Positions 26,637 to 34,888 of a stretch of 64,000 nucleotides of DNA are shown in pieces (positions within the stretch are counted from its first letter, which is position 1; each line of letters begins with the position of its first letter). Both the position numbers and the translations under genes were made by a program. The stretch lies in assembly GCF_001298265.1 (NCBI RefSeq), contig NZ_LGSZ01000095.1, positions 156,221 to 220,220 on the forward strand. The letters are read 5' to 3'. This stretch comes from Allobosea vaviloviae. GTDB lineage: Bacteria > Pseudomonadota > Alphaproteobacteria > Rhizobiales > Beijerinckiaceae. Under the pieces are notes generated by a model. It was not told the DNA's origin. It saw nothing but the letters and a program-made list of their open reading frames with translations, and made no database searches.

Positions 26637-28256
26637 ATGACGCCGATCCTCGACATCACCGGCTATTGCCTCGACTACGCCACGCCGGCGGGCTTCACCC
26701 GCGCGCTCGACGAGGTCACGCTCAGCGTCGCCAAGGGCGAGGTGCTGGGTCTCGTCGGCGAATCGGGATCGGGCAAGACCTCGCTGGCCTGGGCGATCAT
26801 GCGCCATCTCCCCGAGAGCGCGCGCGAAGCAGGCCGCATCAGCCTGGTCGACAAGGATCTGACGACCGCAAGCGCAGCCGAGATCGACGCGTTTCGCGGC
26901 CGGCGCATCGGCATGGTCTTCCAGGATCCCAGCACCTCGCTCAACCCCACCTTGCCACTGGGCGAGCAGCTGGCCGAAGTGCTGGAGCATCATCGCGGGC
27001 TGACCCGCAAGCAGGCCTGGGCCGAGGGCGAGGCCATGCTCGCCAGGGTCGGCCTCAAGCTTCCCGCGCAGATGATGCAACGCTATCCGCACGAGGCCTC
27101 AGGCGGCGAAAAGCAGCGCGTGGTCATCGCGACCGCCTTCGCCTGCCAGCCCGAATGCATCATCTTCGACGAGCCGACGACGGCGCTCGACGTCATCACC
27201 GCGCGCCAGATCCTCGATCTCTTCGGCGAGCTGCAGGCCGAGACCGGGGTCGCCTCGCTCTATATCTCTCATGACCTGGCGTTGGTCTCGCGGGTCGCAA
27301 ACCGGGTCGCGGTCATCCATCGCGGCCGCATCGTCGAGCAGGGCCGGGTGCAGGACGTCTTTGCCGCGCCGCAGGACGCTTATACGCGCGATCTGCTGGC
27401 AGCCGTCCCGCGGCCGGACCATCGCCTCGTCGAAGCCGGACCGGGAATGGAGGTCAAGGCGCTGGTCGAGGTCGACAAGGTCAGCGTCCGCTATGGCCGC
27501 AAGCCCTTCCTCTCAAAGCTGCTTCGCCGCGAAAACACCCAGTTTACCGGCAATCGCGAGGTCAGCCTGTCGGTGCGGGAGGGCGAAATCCTTGGCATCG
27601 TCGGCGAATCCGGCTCCGGCAAGTCGACCCTGGCGAAAGCCCTGACGGGCCTGAACCCGTTCGAGGGCGAACTCCGCTTTGCCGGTCGACCCATCGGTGG
27701 GCTGAAGGACATGGACAGGGCCTATCGGCGCGACGTCCAGATCATCTTCCAGCACCCTGATTCCTCGCTCAATCCGCGCCAGCGGATCCGCGAGATCCTG
27801 TCGCGCCCGCTCGCGCTTTACGGAACGCCCGAGCAGCGCAGCGACAAGACCGCGATCGGTGCCCTGCTCGAACAGGTGCGACTGCCGGCCGGTTATGCCG
27901 ATCGCTATCCCCACCAGTTGTCCGGCGGCGAGAAGCAGCGCGTGGCCATCGCGCGCGCCTTTGCCTCCCGGCCGAAGCTGGTGATCTGCGACGAGATCAC
28001 TTCGGCGCTGGACGTCTCCGTGCAGGCCTCCGTCATCGAGCTGCTGGTCGATTTCCAGAAGCGCTTCGGCACGGCCTATCTGTTCATCACGCACGATCTC
28101 AACCTGGTGCGCCAGATCGCCCATCGCATCGCGGTGATGTATCGCGGCGACCTCGTCGATCTGGTCGATGTCGCCGACCTCTCGGGCGGGGCGCTCCACC
28201 CCTACACCCGCTCGCTGATCGATGCCATTCCGGCCCCTGCCGCTATCCGAGCCTGA
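26637..28256 (+). CDS. Fused dipeptide ABC transporter ATPase (DppD-DppF type)
   Basis: 539 residues from ATG 26637. Two complete nucleotide-binding domains lie in one chain: the first with Walker A GESGSGKTSL near residue 40 and Walker B IIFDEPTTALD; the second with GESGSGKSTL near residue 325 and LVICDEITSALD. Both have signatures (ASGGEKQRV, LSGGEKQRV). The second Walker B ends in Glu-Ile-Thr rather than Glu-Pro-Thr. The linker holds the YTRDLLAAVP oligopeptide-type tail of the first domain. It drives the permease pair encoded upstream. Confidence 0.93.
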   Translation: MTPILDITGYCLDYATPAGFTRALDEVTLSVAKGEVLGLVGESGSGKTSLAWAIMRHLPESAREAGRISLVDKDLTTASAAEIDAFRGRRIGMVFQDPSTSLNPTLPLGEQLAEVLEHHRGLTRKQAWAEGEAMLARVGLKLPAQMMQRYPHEASGGEKQRVVIATAFACQPECIIFDEPTTALDVITARQILDLFGELQAETGVASLYISHDLALVSRVANRVAVIHRGRIVEQGRVQDVFAAPQDAYTRDLLAAVPRPDHRLVEAGPGMEVKALVEVDKVSVRYGRKPFLSKLLRRENTQFTGNREVSLSVREGEILGIVGESGSGKSTLAKALTGLNPFEGELRFAGRPIGGLKDMDRAYRRDVQIIFQHPDSSLNPRQRIREILSRPLALYGTPEQRSDKTAIGALLEQVRLPAGYADRYPHQLSGGEKQRVAIARAFASRPKLVICDEITSALDVSVQASVIELLVDFQKRFGTAYLFITHDLNLVRQIAHRIAVMYRGDLVDLVDVADLSGGALHPYTRSLIDAIPAPAAIRA

Positions 28257-28272
28257 CTTCAAGGATCTTACG

Positions 28273-29490
28273 ATGGACCGTACTGCCCTTCTGGCTCGTC
28301 TCGACGAGAAAGCCGCCCTCGATTTCCTCAGCGCGATGGCGCGCCACAAGAGCTATTCGGAGACCGAGGGCGAGCGCGTGCTCGCCGCCTTCATGGCCGA
28401 CAAGATGCGGGAGATCGGCATCGAGGCGGAACTGCAGCCCGTCGTCGGCGAGCGCGTCAACGCGATCGGCCGTTTGAAAGGGGCTGGCGGAGGCAAGAGC
28501 CTGCTCTTTAACGGCCATCTCGACACCAATCCGGCGACCGAGGGCTGGACTGTCGATCCATGGGGCGGGCTGGTCGACGACCAGTTCATCTACGGCATCG
28601 GCGTTTCCAACATGAAAGCGGGCGACGCGGCCTATTTCTGCGCGGTCAAGACACTGATCGATGCCGGCGTGAAGCTGAAGGGCGACGTCGTGCTGACCTT
28701 CGTCGTCGGCGAGCTTCAGGGCGGCGTCGGCACGGTCGCCGCGATCCGCAACGGCGTGAAGGCCGACTACTTCATCAATTCCGAACCGACCGATCTGCAG
28801 GCGATCACGATGCATGCCTGCGCCTTCACCTTCGTGATCGAACTCACCGGGAACACCCGCCACCTCTCCAAGCGAGAGCAGGCGGTCGACGCCATCGTCG
28901 CGGCCTGCGACCTGATCCCCCGCCTCAATGCGATGACCTTCTCCGGTGCGAAATCCGAGGAGCACCGTTCGATCAACCGGGTTCATGTCGGCATCGTTCA
29001 TGGCGCGCTCGGCAAGGAGCTGCATGAATGGCGCGCGCCGCAGGTCGCGGACTTCGCCAGGATCAAGGGCTCCGGGCGCTATGCGCCCGGCCAGACCGAA
29101 GCCGGAGCCGTTGCCGACATGCGAGCCGAGCTCGATGCTCTGGAGGCGCGCTTTCCTGGGCTCAAGGCCACCATCCGGACGGAGAAGGCCGAAGGCCATC
29201 GCTCGATGCCGGCCTTCGAGGTTGCCAAGGACGCCCGTATCGTCAAGACGATCAACGCGGCTTACGAGGAGGTGCGCGGCCAAAGACAGCCGATGGGCGC
29301 GATCGCGCCGCCATGCTTCTTTGGCACCGATGCCGGCCATCTTTATGCCGAACTTGGCATGGAAGGCATCGTCTGCGGACCGGGCGGGCGCTACAACACC
29401 ATGCCCGACGAGCGCGTCGAGATCGTCGATTATCTCGACATGATCCGGATCTACATGCTCTGCATCCTCGATATCTGTGAGATCGCCTGA
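28273..29490 (+). CDS. M20-fold protein with substituted metal ligands
   Basis: 405 residues from ATG 28273, with AAGGAT upstream. The M20 fold is clear (NGHLDTNPA at 80-88, NSEPT further on, GPGG near the end). Compared with canonical M20 enzymes, the bridging Asp is Asn113 (GVSNMKAG), the second Glu of the Glu-Glu pair is Leu148 (VGELQGG, Glu147 kept) and the C-terminal His position reads YNTMPDE. His82 and the Glu of SEPT remain. It may be a mono-metal, altered or non-catalytic M20 homologue. It ends the operon whose first gene is a canonical M20 protein. Confidence 0.85.
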   Translation: MDRTALLARLDEKAALDFLSAMARHKSYSETEGERVLAAFMADKMREIGIEAELQPVVGERVNAIGRLKGAGGGKSLLFNGHLDTNPATEGWTVDPWGGLVDDQFIYGIGVSNMKAGDAAYFCAVKTLIDAGVKLKGDVVLTFVVGELQGGVGTVAAIRNGVKADYFINSEPTDLQAITMHACAFTFVIELTGNTRHLSKREQAVDAIVAACDLIPRLNAMTFSGAKSEEHRSINRVHVGIVHGALGKELHEWRAPQVADFARIKGSGRYAPGQTEAGAVADMRAELDALEARFPGLKATIRTEKAEGHRSMPAFEVAKDARIVKTINAAYEEVRGQRQPMGAIAPPCFFGTDAGHLYAELGMEGIVCGPGGRYNTMPDERVEIVDYLDMIRIYMLCILDICEIA

Positions 29491-29497
29491 AACAGCC

Positions 29498-29586
29498 TGC
29501 TGCCGGTTTCCTGGACGGTGGGTTGATCCAGTCCTGTCTTCATTTCGAGCTCGACCGGGCTGAGACAGCCGATGGTCGAGTGCGGC
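29498..29586 (-). pseudogene. IS3-type transposase tail remnant
   Basis: On the minus strand the frame encodes HSTIGCLSPVELEMKTGLD, matching the C-terminal end of IS3-family OrfB integrases (HSTIGYLSPxEFE pattern). Only about 30 codons remain, followed by what may be part of the element's terminal repeat. The stretch from 29587 to 29763 holds broken frames without a recognisable product. Confidence 0.65.
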
Positions 29587-29763
29587 GGACGGTCTTGCAG
29601 AACCGCTCGATGCCGTCGCTGAAATCAAGGTCGGCATCGATCCTATCGACGGCCGCTGCGATCTGATCAATTCCCGCTCAAGAGAGTAGCCGCCGGCCTT
29701 GTCCAGGCCGTCGCCATCCAGGAAATCGTCAGCGTAGCCAATGCCATCCGGAAGCCATTTGGC

Positions 29764-30897
29764 TCAGCCGAAGATGACTTTTCGGAACCGCATGAGCGCG
29801 ATGGCGAAATAGCTCGCGCCGATCGTCGCCAGAAAGAGCAGTTCGGACCAGACGACGTCGAGACCGGCGCCCCGGTAGAGCACTGCCTGTGAGAAGACCA
29901 CGAAATGAGGCGTGGGGGTGAAAATCCGCATCGTCCATTGCAGCCAGACCGGCATGCTTTCCATCGGCGTGGCCGAACCCGACAGCAATTGCAGGACGAC
30001 GAAGACGGGGATGGCGAGAAGGCCGAACTGCCCCATCGTGGTCGCGATCGTGCCCAGCAGGATGCCGAGCGCCGCGACCGAAAAGGTATAGATCGCAGCT
30101 CCCAGGATGAAGAGGGAGAGCGAGCCGGCGATGGGCACGCCGAGCAGCCACTCAACGACAAGCACGAGCGAAAGCGCGGCCGCGACGAGGATGACCAGCG
30201 AATTGGCCATCATCTTTGCGAGCATGATCTCGACCGGTGTCACCGGCATGACCAGGAGATGCTCGACGGTTCCCTGCTCGCGCTCCCGGATCAGCGCCGC
30301 GCCGGTCAGCACGATGGTCAAGAGCGTGACGTTGTTGAGGATCTGCATGACCGAACTGAACCAGCTCGAGTCGAGATTGGGGTTGAAGCGCGCCCGCGTG
30401 ACAAGGTTGATCGGAAGCGTGCTCGTTGCCTCGCGCCCGGCCAGCAGGTTGGTGATTTCCTGGGCGATGATCTGCTGGATGTAGATCGAGCCGTTGCCGG
30501 CCTGCGTCATCGCCGTCGCGTCGACGTTGAGTTGCAGCCCGGTCTGCCGTCCGGTCTGGACATCCGCCTGGAAGCGGGGCGGAATCTCGAGGACGAAGAC
30601 GAGCCGGCCCGCATTCATCTCGCTCTCGATCTCAGCTGGTGTGATCAACGTCACGGTCTTGAAGAGCGGCGGGCCGAAGACGCCGAGCAGGCTGCGCGAG
30701 AAGTCCGAGCGATCCTCGTCGACGATGCCGATCGTCAAGTCCCGCGCCTCCAGATTGGCACCGGTCGCGACCGTATAGACCGCAATGCTGAAGGTGTAGG
30801 CCACCAGGACGAACATGACAGGGTCGGCCCGGATGCTGCGCAGTTCCTTGAGCGCGAGCTGGAGGATGTTCGAAACGTGGATCGCGAGCCGCTTCAT
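29764..30897 (-). CDS. yhhJ: ABC-2 type transporter permease (YhhJ type)
   Basis: 377 residues from ATG 30897, just after the stop of the ATPase gene (TGA 30899-30901). One N-terminal helix, a large periplasmic domain (about residues 50-175) and five C-terminal helices match YhhJ/YbhR-type ABC-2 subunits (REREQGTVEHLLVMPVTPVEIMLAKM motif near residue 210). With the ATPase-permease fusion and HlyD-like protein upstream it forms an export system like E. coli YhiI-RbbA-YhhJ. The cargo is unknown. Confidence 0.88.
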   Translation of the reverse strand: MKRLAIHVSNILQLALKELRSIRADPVMFVLVAYTFSIAVYTVATGANLEARDLTIGIVDEDRSDFSRSLLGVFGPPLFKTVTLITPAEIESEMNAGRLVFVLEIPPRFQADVQTGRQTGLQLNVDATAMTQAGNGSIYIQQIIAQEITNLLAGREATSTLPINLVTRARFNPNLDSSWFSSVMQILNNVTLLTIVLTGAALIREREQGTVEHLLVMPVTPVEIMLAKMMANSLVILVAAALSLVLVVEWLLGVPIAGSLSLFILGAAIYTFSVAALGILLGTIATTMGQFGLLAIPVFVVLQLLSGSATPMESMPVWLQWTMRIFTPTPHFVVFSQAVLYRGAGLDVVWSELLFLATIGASYFAIALMRFRKVIFG

Positions 30898-30898
30898 C

Positions 30899-33640
30899 TC
30901 ATGCCTCCTGCTTGTTGAGGGCAAGCTGCGCGAGGATGAGGAACAGCAGGAAGAAGCCGGCCAGCACCACGAGATTCGGCCATAGCTCGGCGAAGCCAAG
31001 AGCCTTTGTGAAGACCCCGACACTGACCGGCTGATACCAGGCCGGCGGCAGGGCAAGCCCGATGAGACGCCCGCCGCCAGAGAGAGAAGCAACAGGCACC
31101 ATCAGCCCGGAGAAATTGACCGCCGGGATGATCGAGAGGATGGCCGTCGCGAATACCGCGGAAACCTGCGTGCGCGTGAAGCTCGAGATGAGCTGGCCGA
31201 ACCCCGTCGTGCTCGCCACGTAAAGCAGGGATGCAAGCGTGAGGAGCCATGCCGACCCCTTGATCGGGACGTCGAAGACGAGCCCGGCCAGGATCGTCAG
31301 CAGCACGAAGCTCACCATCGCCACGGCGATATAGGGAAGCTGCTTGCCGAACAGGAATTCGAACTTGCTGATCGGCGTCGAGCGGAAATTGGCGATCGAG
31401 CCCGTCTCCTTCTCGCGCACCACAGCGATCGCCGACATGATCGCAGGTATCAAGATGAGCATCAGCATGATCACGCTGGGCACCATGGCGTTGGCGCTCT
31501 TGAAAGCCTGGTTGTAGCGAAAGCGCGTCTCGACCGAGACGGCAGTCGGGGCATGGCTCGACGACGCGTGCGCGGCGGCTATTCTCTGTGCGTATTGCGT
31601 CGCCAGACCCGTCACATAGCCGCGCGTCGTCTCGGCCCGGAACGGCATCGCACCGTCGAGGGCAATCGACAGCCCAGGCACGCGTCCCGCCTGAAGGTCG
31701 CGCCCGAAGGACGGTGGGATCTCGATGGCCAGTTGCAGTTCGCCGCTCTTCAGGCGCGCCTCGAGCTCCGTTGCGGAGCGGATCGGACTGCGTTCGTCGA
31801 AATAGCGCGAACTCGAGAAGCTCTCGATCAGCTGCCGGCTTTCCAGCGAGTTGTCCTGGTCGAAGGCGGCAAAGCGCAGGTTTTCGACATCGAAGGAGAT
31901 GCCGAAACCGAAGGCGAGCATCAACAACAGCGGCGCGAAAAAGGCAAAGCCGAGTCGGATCGGATCGCGCAACAGCTCCATCGCTTCCCGCCGCGAGCAG
32001 GCCCATAGCCGTCCGCGATCGAAACGGCGGAGAGGCCGCGCCCGTTCGACGGACTGTGGCGGAACCGACGCGGGGACAGGATCACCCGGGGCGTCGCGGA
32101 CGGTCCCGGTGGCCTGCTCGAGATAGGAGATGAATGCCGCTTCCAGCGAGGCGCTGCCGCGTTCCCGCACCAGATCCTGCGGCGCGCCGACGGCAAGAAC
32201 GCGTCCGGCATGCATGAACGAGATGCAGTCGCAGCGTTCCGCCTCGTTCATGAAATGCGTCGACAGGAAGATAGTGACGCCGTCATCGCGCGAGAGGTCG
32301 ATGAGAATACGCCAGAAGGCATCGCGGGCGATGGGATCGACACCTGACGTCGGCTCGTCCAGGATCAATATCGCCGGTCTATGGAGAACGGCGACCGCCA
32401 GCTGCAAACGTTGGCGGATGCCGAGTGGCAGGCTTTCGGGACGCGCATCGGCGACGTCGGCAAGGTCGAAGCGCGAGAGCAGTTCGGCGATGCGCCCGGG
32501 AACCTCGGCCTTGGGCAGGTGATACAGCCTGGCGTGAAGCTGCAGATTCTCGAGCACCGTGAGTTCGCTGTAGAGCGAAAACGATTGCGACATGTAGCCG
32601 ACACGCTGGCGCGTCTCCATGTCGTCGGCCGCGAGCTGCTGGCCGAAGAGCTTCGCCGTCCCGCTGCTTGCTGGCAGGAGCCCGGTCAGCATCTTCATCG
32701 TCGTCGACTTGCCGCAGCCATTGGAGCCGAGGAAGCCGAAAATCTCGGCCCGTGCGATCCGGAAACTGACATGGTCGACCGCGACGAAATCGCCGAAGCT
32801 GCGCGTCAATCCTTCAGCCTCGATCGCTGGCGTGGGGTCGTCGGTGAACGGCTGCGGCCGCAGCACAACCTTGTGGTGCTGATTGCGCTTGGTCTCAGGC
32901 AGCAGCGCGACGAAGGCCTCGTCGAGACTCGCTTCGCCCGCCTTCGCGCGCAGTTCTGCTGCCGTCCCGGTCGCGATGGCCTTGCCATCGTCCATGGCGA
33001 TCAGCCAGTCGAAGCGTTCGGCTTCTTCCACATAGGCGGTCGCGACGATGACGCTCATACCTGGGCGACGCGCGCGGATCGTGTCGATCAGGTCCCAGAA
33101 CTGCCTGCGCGAGAGCGGATCGACGCCAGTGGTCGGCTCGTCGAGGATGAGCAGGTCCGGGTCATGGATCAGCGCGCAGCACAGGCTGAGCTTCTGCTTC
33201 ATGCCGCCCGATAGCTTGGCGGCCGGGCGCTCCTTGAAGGGAGCAAGCCCTGTCGCCGTCAAAAGTTCATCGATCCGGCGCTGACGCTCTGCAGCGTCCT
33301 GGCCGAACAGGCGGCCGTGAAAGTCGATGTTCTCCAGGACGCTCAGCGTCGGGTAGAGGTTTCGACCCAGCCCCTGGGGCATGTAAGCGATGCGTCCGAC
33401 GAGCGCTGTCCTGACCGTGGGATCGGCCATGTCGCCGCCGAGCACATGGACTGTGCCTGTCTGGATGATGCGCACGCCCGCGACCAACGCGAGCAGGGTC
33501 GACTTGCCGACGCCGTCTGGCCCGATGACGCCGATCATCCGTCCTGCCGGAATGTCCAGCGTCAGATCGTCGAGGGCGATGCTCTGGCCATATCGATGGG
33601 CGACCCGACCAAGGCGGGCGACCGGCACGGTATCCGTCAT
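30899..33640 (-). CDS. rbbA: ABC transporter: two ATPase domains fused to ABC-2 permease (RbbA/YhiH type)
   Basis: 913 residues, the size of E. coli RbbA. Domain 1 (about residues 5-225) has Walker A GPDGVGKSTLL, LSGGMKQKL and LILDEPTTGVDP. Domain 2 (about 265-495) has GSNGCGKSTTM, an altered signature LPLGIRQRL and LILDEPTSGVDP. The C-terminal permease (about 535-913) has one helix, a periplasmic domain and five helices. The start overlaps the HlyD gene stop (ATGA). RbbA has been called ribosome-associated in E. coli; genomic context here fits efflux better. Confidence 0.9.
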   Translation of the reverse strand: MTDTVPVARLGRVAHRYGQSIALDDLTLDIPAGRMIGVIGPDGVGKSTLLALVAGVRIIQTGTVHVLGGDMADPTVRTALVGRIAYMPQGLGRNLYPTLSVLENIDFHGRLFGQDAAERQRRIDELLTATGLAPFKERPAAKLSGGMKQKLSLCCALIHDPDLLILDEPTTGVDPLSRRQFWDLIDTIRARRPGMSVIVATAYVEEAERFDWLIAMDDGKAIATGTAAELRAKAGEASLDEAFVALLPETKRNQHHKVVLRPQPFTDDPTPAIEAEGLTRSFGDFVAVDHVSFRIARAEIFGFLGSNGCGKSTTMKMLTGLLPASSGTAKLFGQQLAADDMETRQRVGYMSQSFSLYSELTVLENLQLHARLYHLPKAEVPGRIAELLSRFDLADVADARPESLPLGIRQRLQLAVAVLHRPAILILDEPTSGVDPIARDAFWRILIDLSRDDGVTIFLSTHFMNEAERCDCISFMHAGRVLAVGAPQDLVRERGSASLEAAFISYLEQATGTVRDAPGDPVPASVPPQSVERARPLRRFDRGRLWACSRREAMELLRDPIRLGFAFFAPLLLMLAFGFGISFDVENLRFAAFDQDNSLESRQLIESFSSSRYFDERSPIRSATELEARLKSGELQLAIEIPPSFGRDLQAGRVPGLSIALDGAMPFRAETTRGYVTGLATQYAQRIAAAHASSSHAPTAVSVETRFRYNQAFKSANAMVPSVIMLMLILIPAIMSAIAVVREKETGSIANFRSTPISKFEFLFGKQLPYIAVAMVSFVLLTILAGLVFDVPIKGSAWLLTLASLLYVASTTGFGQLISSFTRTQVSAVFATAILSIIPAVNFSGLMVPVASLSGGGRLIGLALPPAWYQPVSVGVFTKALGFAELWPNLVVLAGFFLLFLILAQLALNKQEA

Positions 33641-34647
33641 GGCAACTTCACGGCGAGCGTGTCGGGCCAGACAGCGTCGGGCGCCGTGCGCACGAAGCCA
33701 AGGCCGCGCACGCCGGTCTTGACCTGCCTGTGATATTTGGCGAGCAGTTCCGAGTTGAGCTGCAACTTGACCCGGAAGACGAGCTTCTCTCGCTCTTCTG
33801 CCGTCTCGACGCTCTTGGGCGTGAACTGCGCATCGGCTGCCACAAAGCCGACGGTCGCGGGGATGACGTATTGCGGCACGGGATCCAGTATGATGCGCGC
33901 CGCGTCGCCAAGCGCCAGCTTACCGGCCTGCGAGGCCGGCATATAGACCGTCATGTAGACGTCCGACAGATCGAGAATGGTGATGACGCGGGCTCCGGCC
34001 GAGACCACCTCGCCGCTGCGGGCGATCTGATACTGCACGCGGCCGCTGCGCGGTGCCACCAGGACGAGGTCGACCAGAATAGCCTTGACCTGCTCGGCAT
34101 CGGCTTCGGAGGCGCGGATCGCGAATTGCGCCTGATCGCGCTGGGCTTCCGCTGCGCGCAAAGCAGCGTCTGCAGCATCGGCCTTGGCGAAGCGCTGGTC
34201 GTAGACCTGCTTGCTGAGATACCCTTTCTCGACGAGTTCCTTGCCGCGCTCGACATCGTTGCGGGCGAAGAGCTGGTCGCTCTTGCGCTGCGCGATCAGG
34301 GCCTCGGCCTCCACCAACGCCTGCCGCGCCCGGAGGACCTGTGCCTGGGCGGAACGAAGCTGGGCTTCGTATTCCGGCGAGGCCACGCGCGCCACGACCT
34401 GCCCGGCGGTGACCTCATCGCCCTCCTTGACGCTGACCTCGGCGAGGCGCCCGGCATATTTCGAGGCGACGTCGATCTGCGTCGCCTCTATGCGACCATT
34501 GGTCTTGACGATGCCTGGAGGCATCGCGTCTCCGCGCAGGCGTTCGATCAGCGCCTTCAGCCGAGATTGCGCCTGAGCAGCTGGAGGGACCGCAGCGAGA
34601 GAACAGATCGTTGCCAGGGTCATCATGGTCAGGTGGGCGGATCGCAT
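33637..34647 (-). CDS. HlyD-family periplasmic adaptor (YhiI type)
   Basis: 336 residues. Signal peptide or single anchor at about residues 1-26 (ending AQAQS), then a biotinyl-lipoyl-like barrel (GRIEATQIDVASKYAGRLAEV, VKEGDEVTAGQVVARV), a coiled-coil hairpin (about 90-190, rich in Ala, Glu, Gln, Arg) and a beta barrel. It is the membrane-fusion partner of the downstream ABC exporter and the first gene of the operon. No outer-membrane factor gene is nearby. Confidence 0.9.
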   Translation of the reverse strand: MRSAHLTMMTLATICSLAAVPPAAQAQSRLKALIERLRGDAMPPGIVKTNGRIEATQIDVASKYAGRLAEVSVKEGDEVTAGQVVARVASPEYEAQLRSAQAQVLRARQALVEAEALIAQRKSDQLFARNDVERGKELVEKGYLSKQVYDQRFAKADAADAALRAAEAQRDQAQFAIRASEADAEQVKAILVDLVLVAPRSGRVQYQIARSGEVVSAGARVITILDLSDVYMTVYMPASQAGKLALGDAARIILDPVPQYVIPATVGFVAADAQFTPKSVETAEEREKLVFRVKLQLNSELLAKYHRQVKTGVRGLGFVRTAPDAVWPDTLAVKLP

Positions 34648-34677
34648 TCCCGTGTCTCCGGTCAGTCGAGCGGGCTC

Positions 34678-34888
34678 TCATGATAGTGAGAGAAAGCTGT
34701 CGCTCTTGCGACGAGTTGTCGTGTTCTGCTGCGAGGCAACCGCTTGCGCAATCATGTGGAAGCCGCGATCGGCATCGACTCCCGAGCCTGTGAGCGAGCT
34801 GCCGGCATCGCGGGCTAGGAAGGCGGCGACGCGGCCGACATCATCGATAGGCGGCGGTTCGTCAGCAAAGGCTGGTCCATCTCGATCT
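34678..34888 (-). pseudogene. FabI-like enoyl-ACP reductase C-terminal remnant
   Basis: The frame holds PPPIDDVGRVAAFLARDAG then SSLTGSGVDADRGFHMIAQ, which resembles the C-terminal end of FabI-like short-chain reductases (IDDVG...FLAsD...LTG...vDaGyHI). The first three quarters of the gene is missing. It follows phaC on the same strand. In several rhizobia phaC is followed by pta, ackA and a fabI copy, so this could be what is left after a deletion of such a cluster. Confidence 0.6.

Noticed and set aside
29587..29763. Possible gene fragment between the IS3 remnant and yhhJ
   Set aside because: The minus strand gives stretches such as DGIGYADDFLDGDGLDKAGG, but frames are broken and no family was recognised, so no gene is called.
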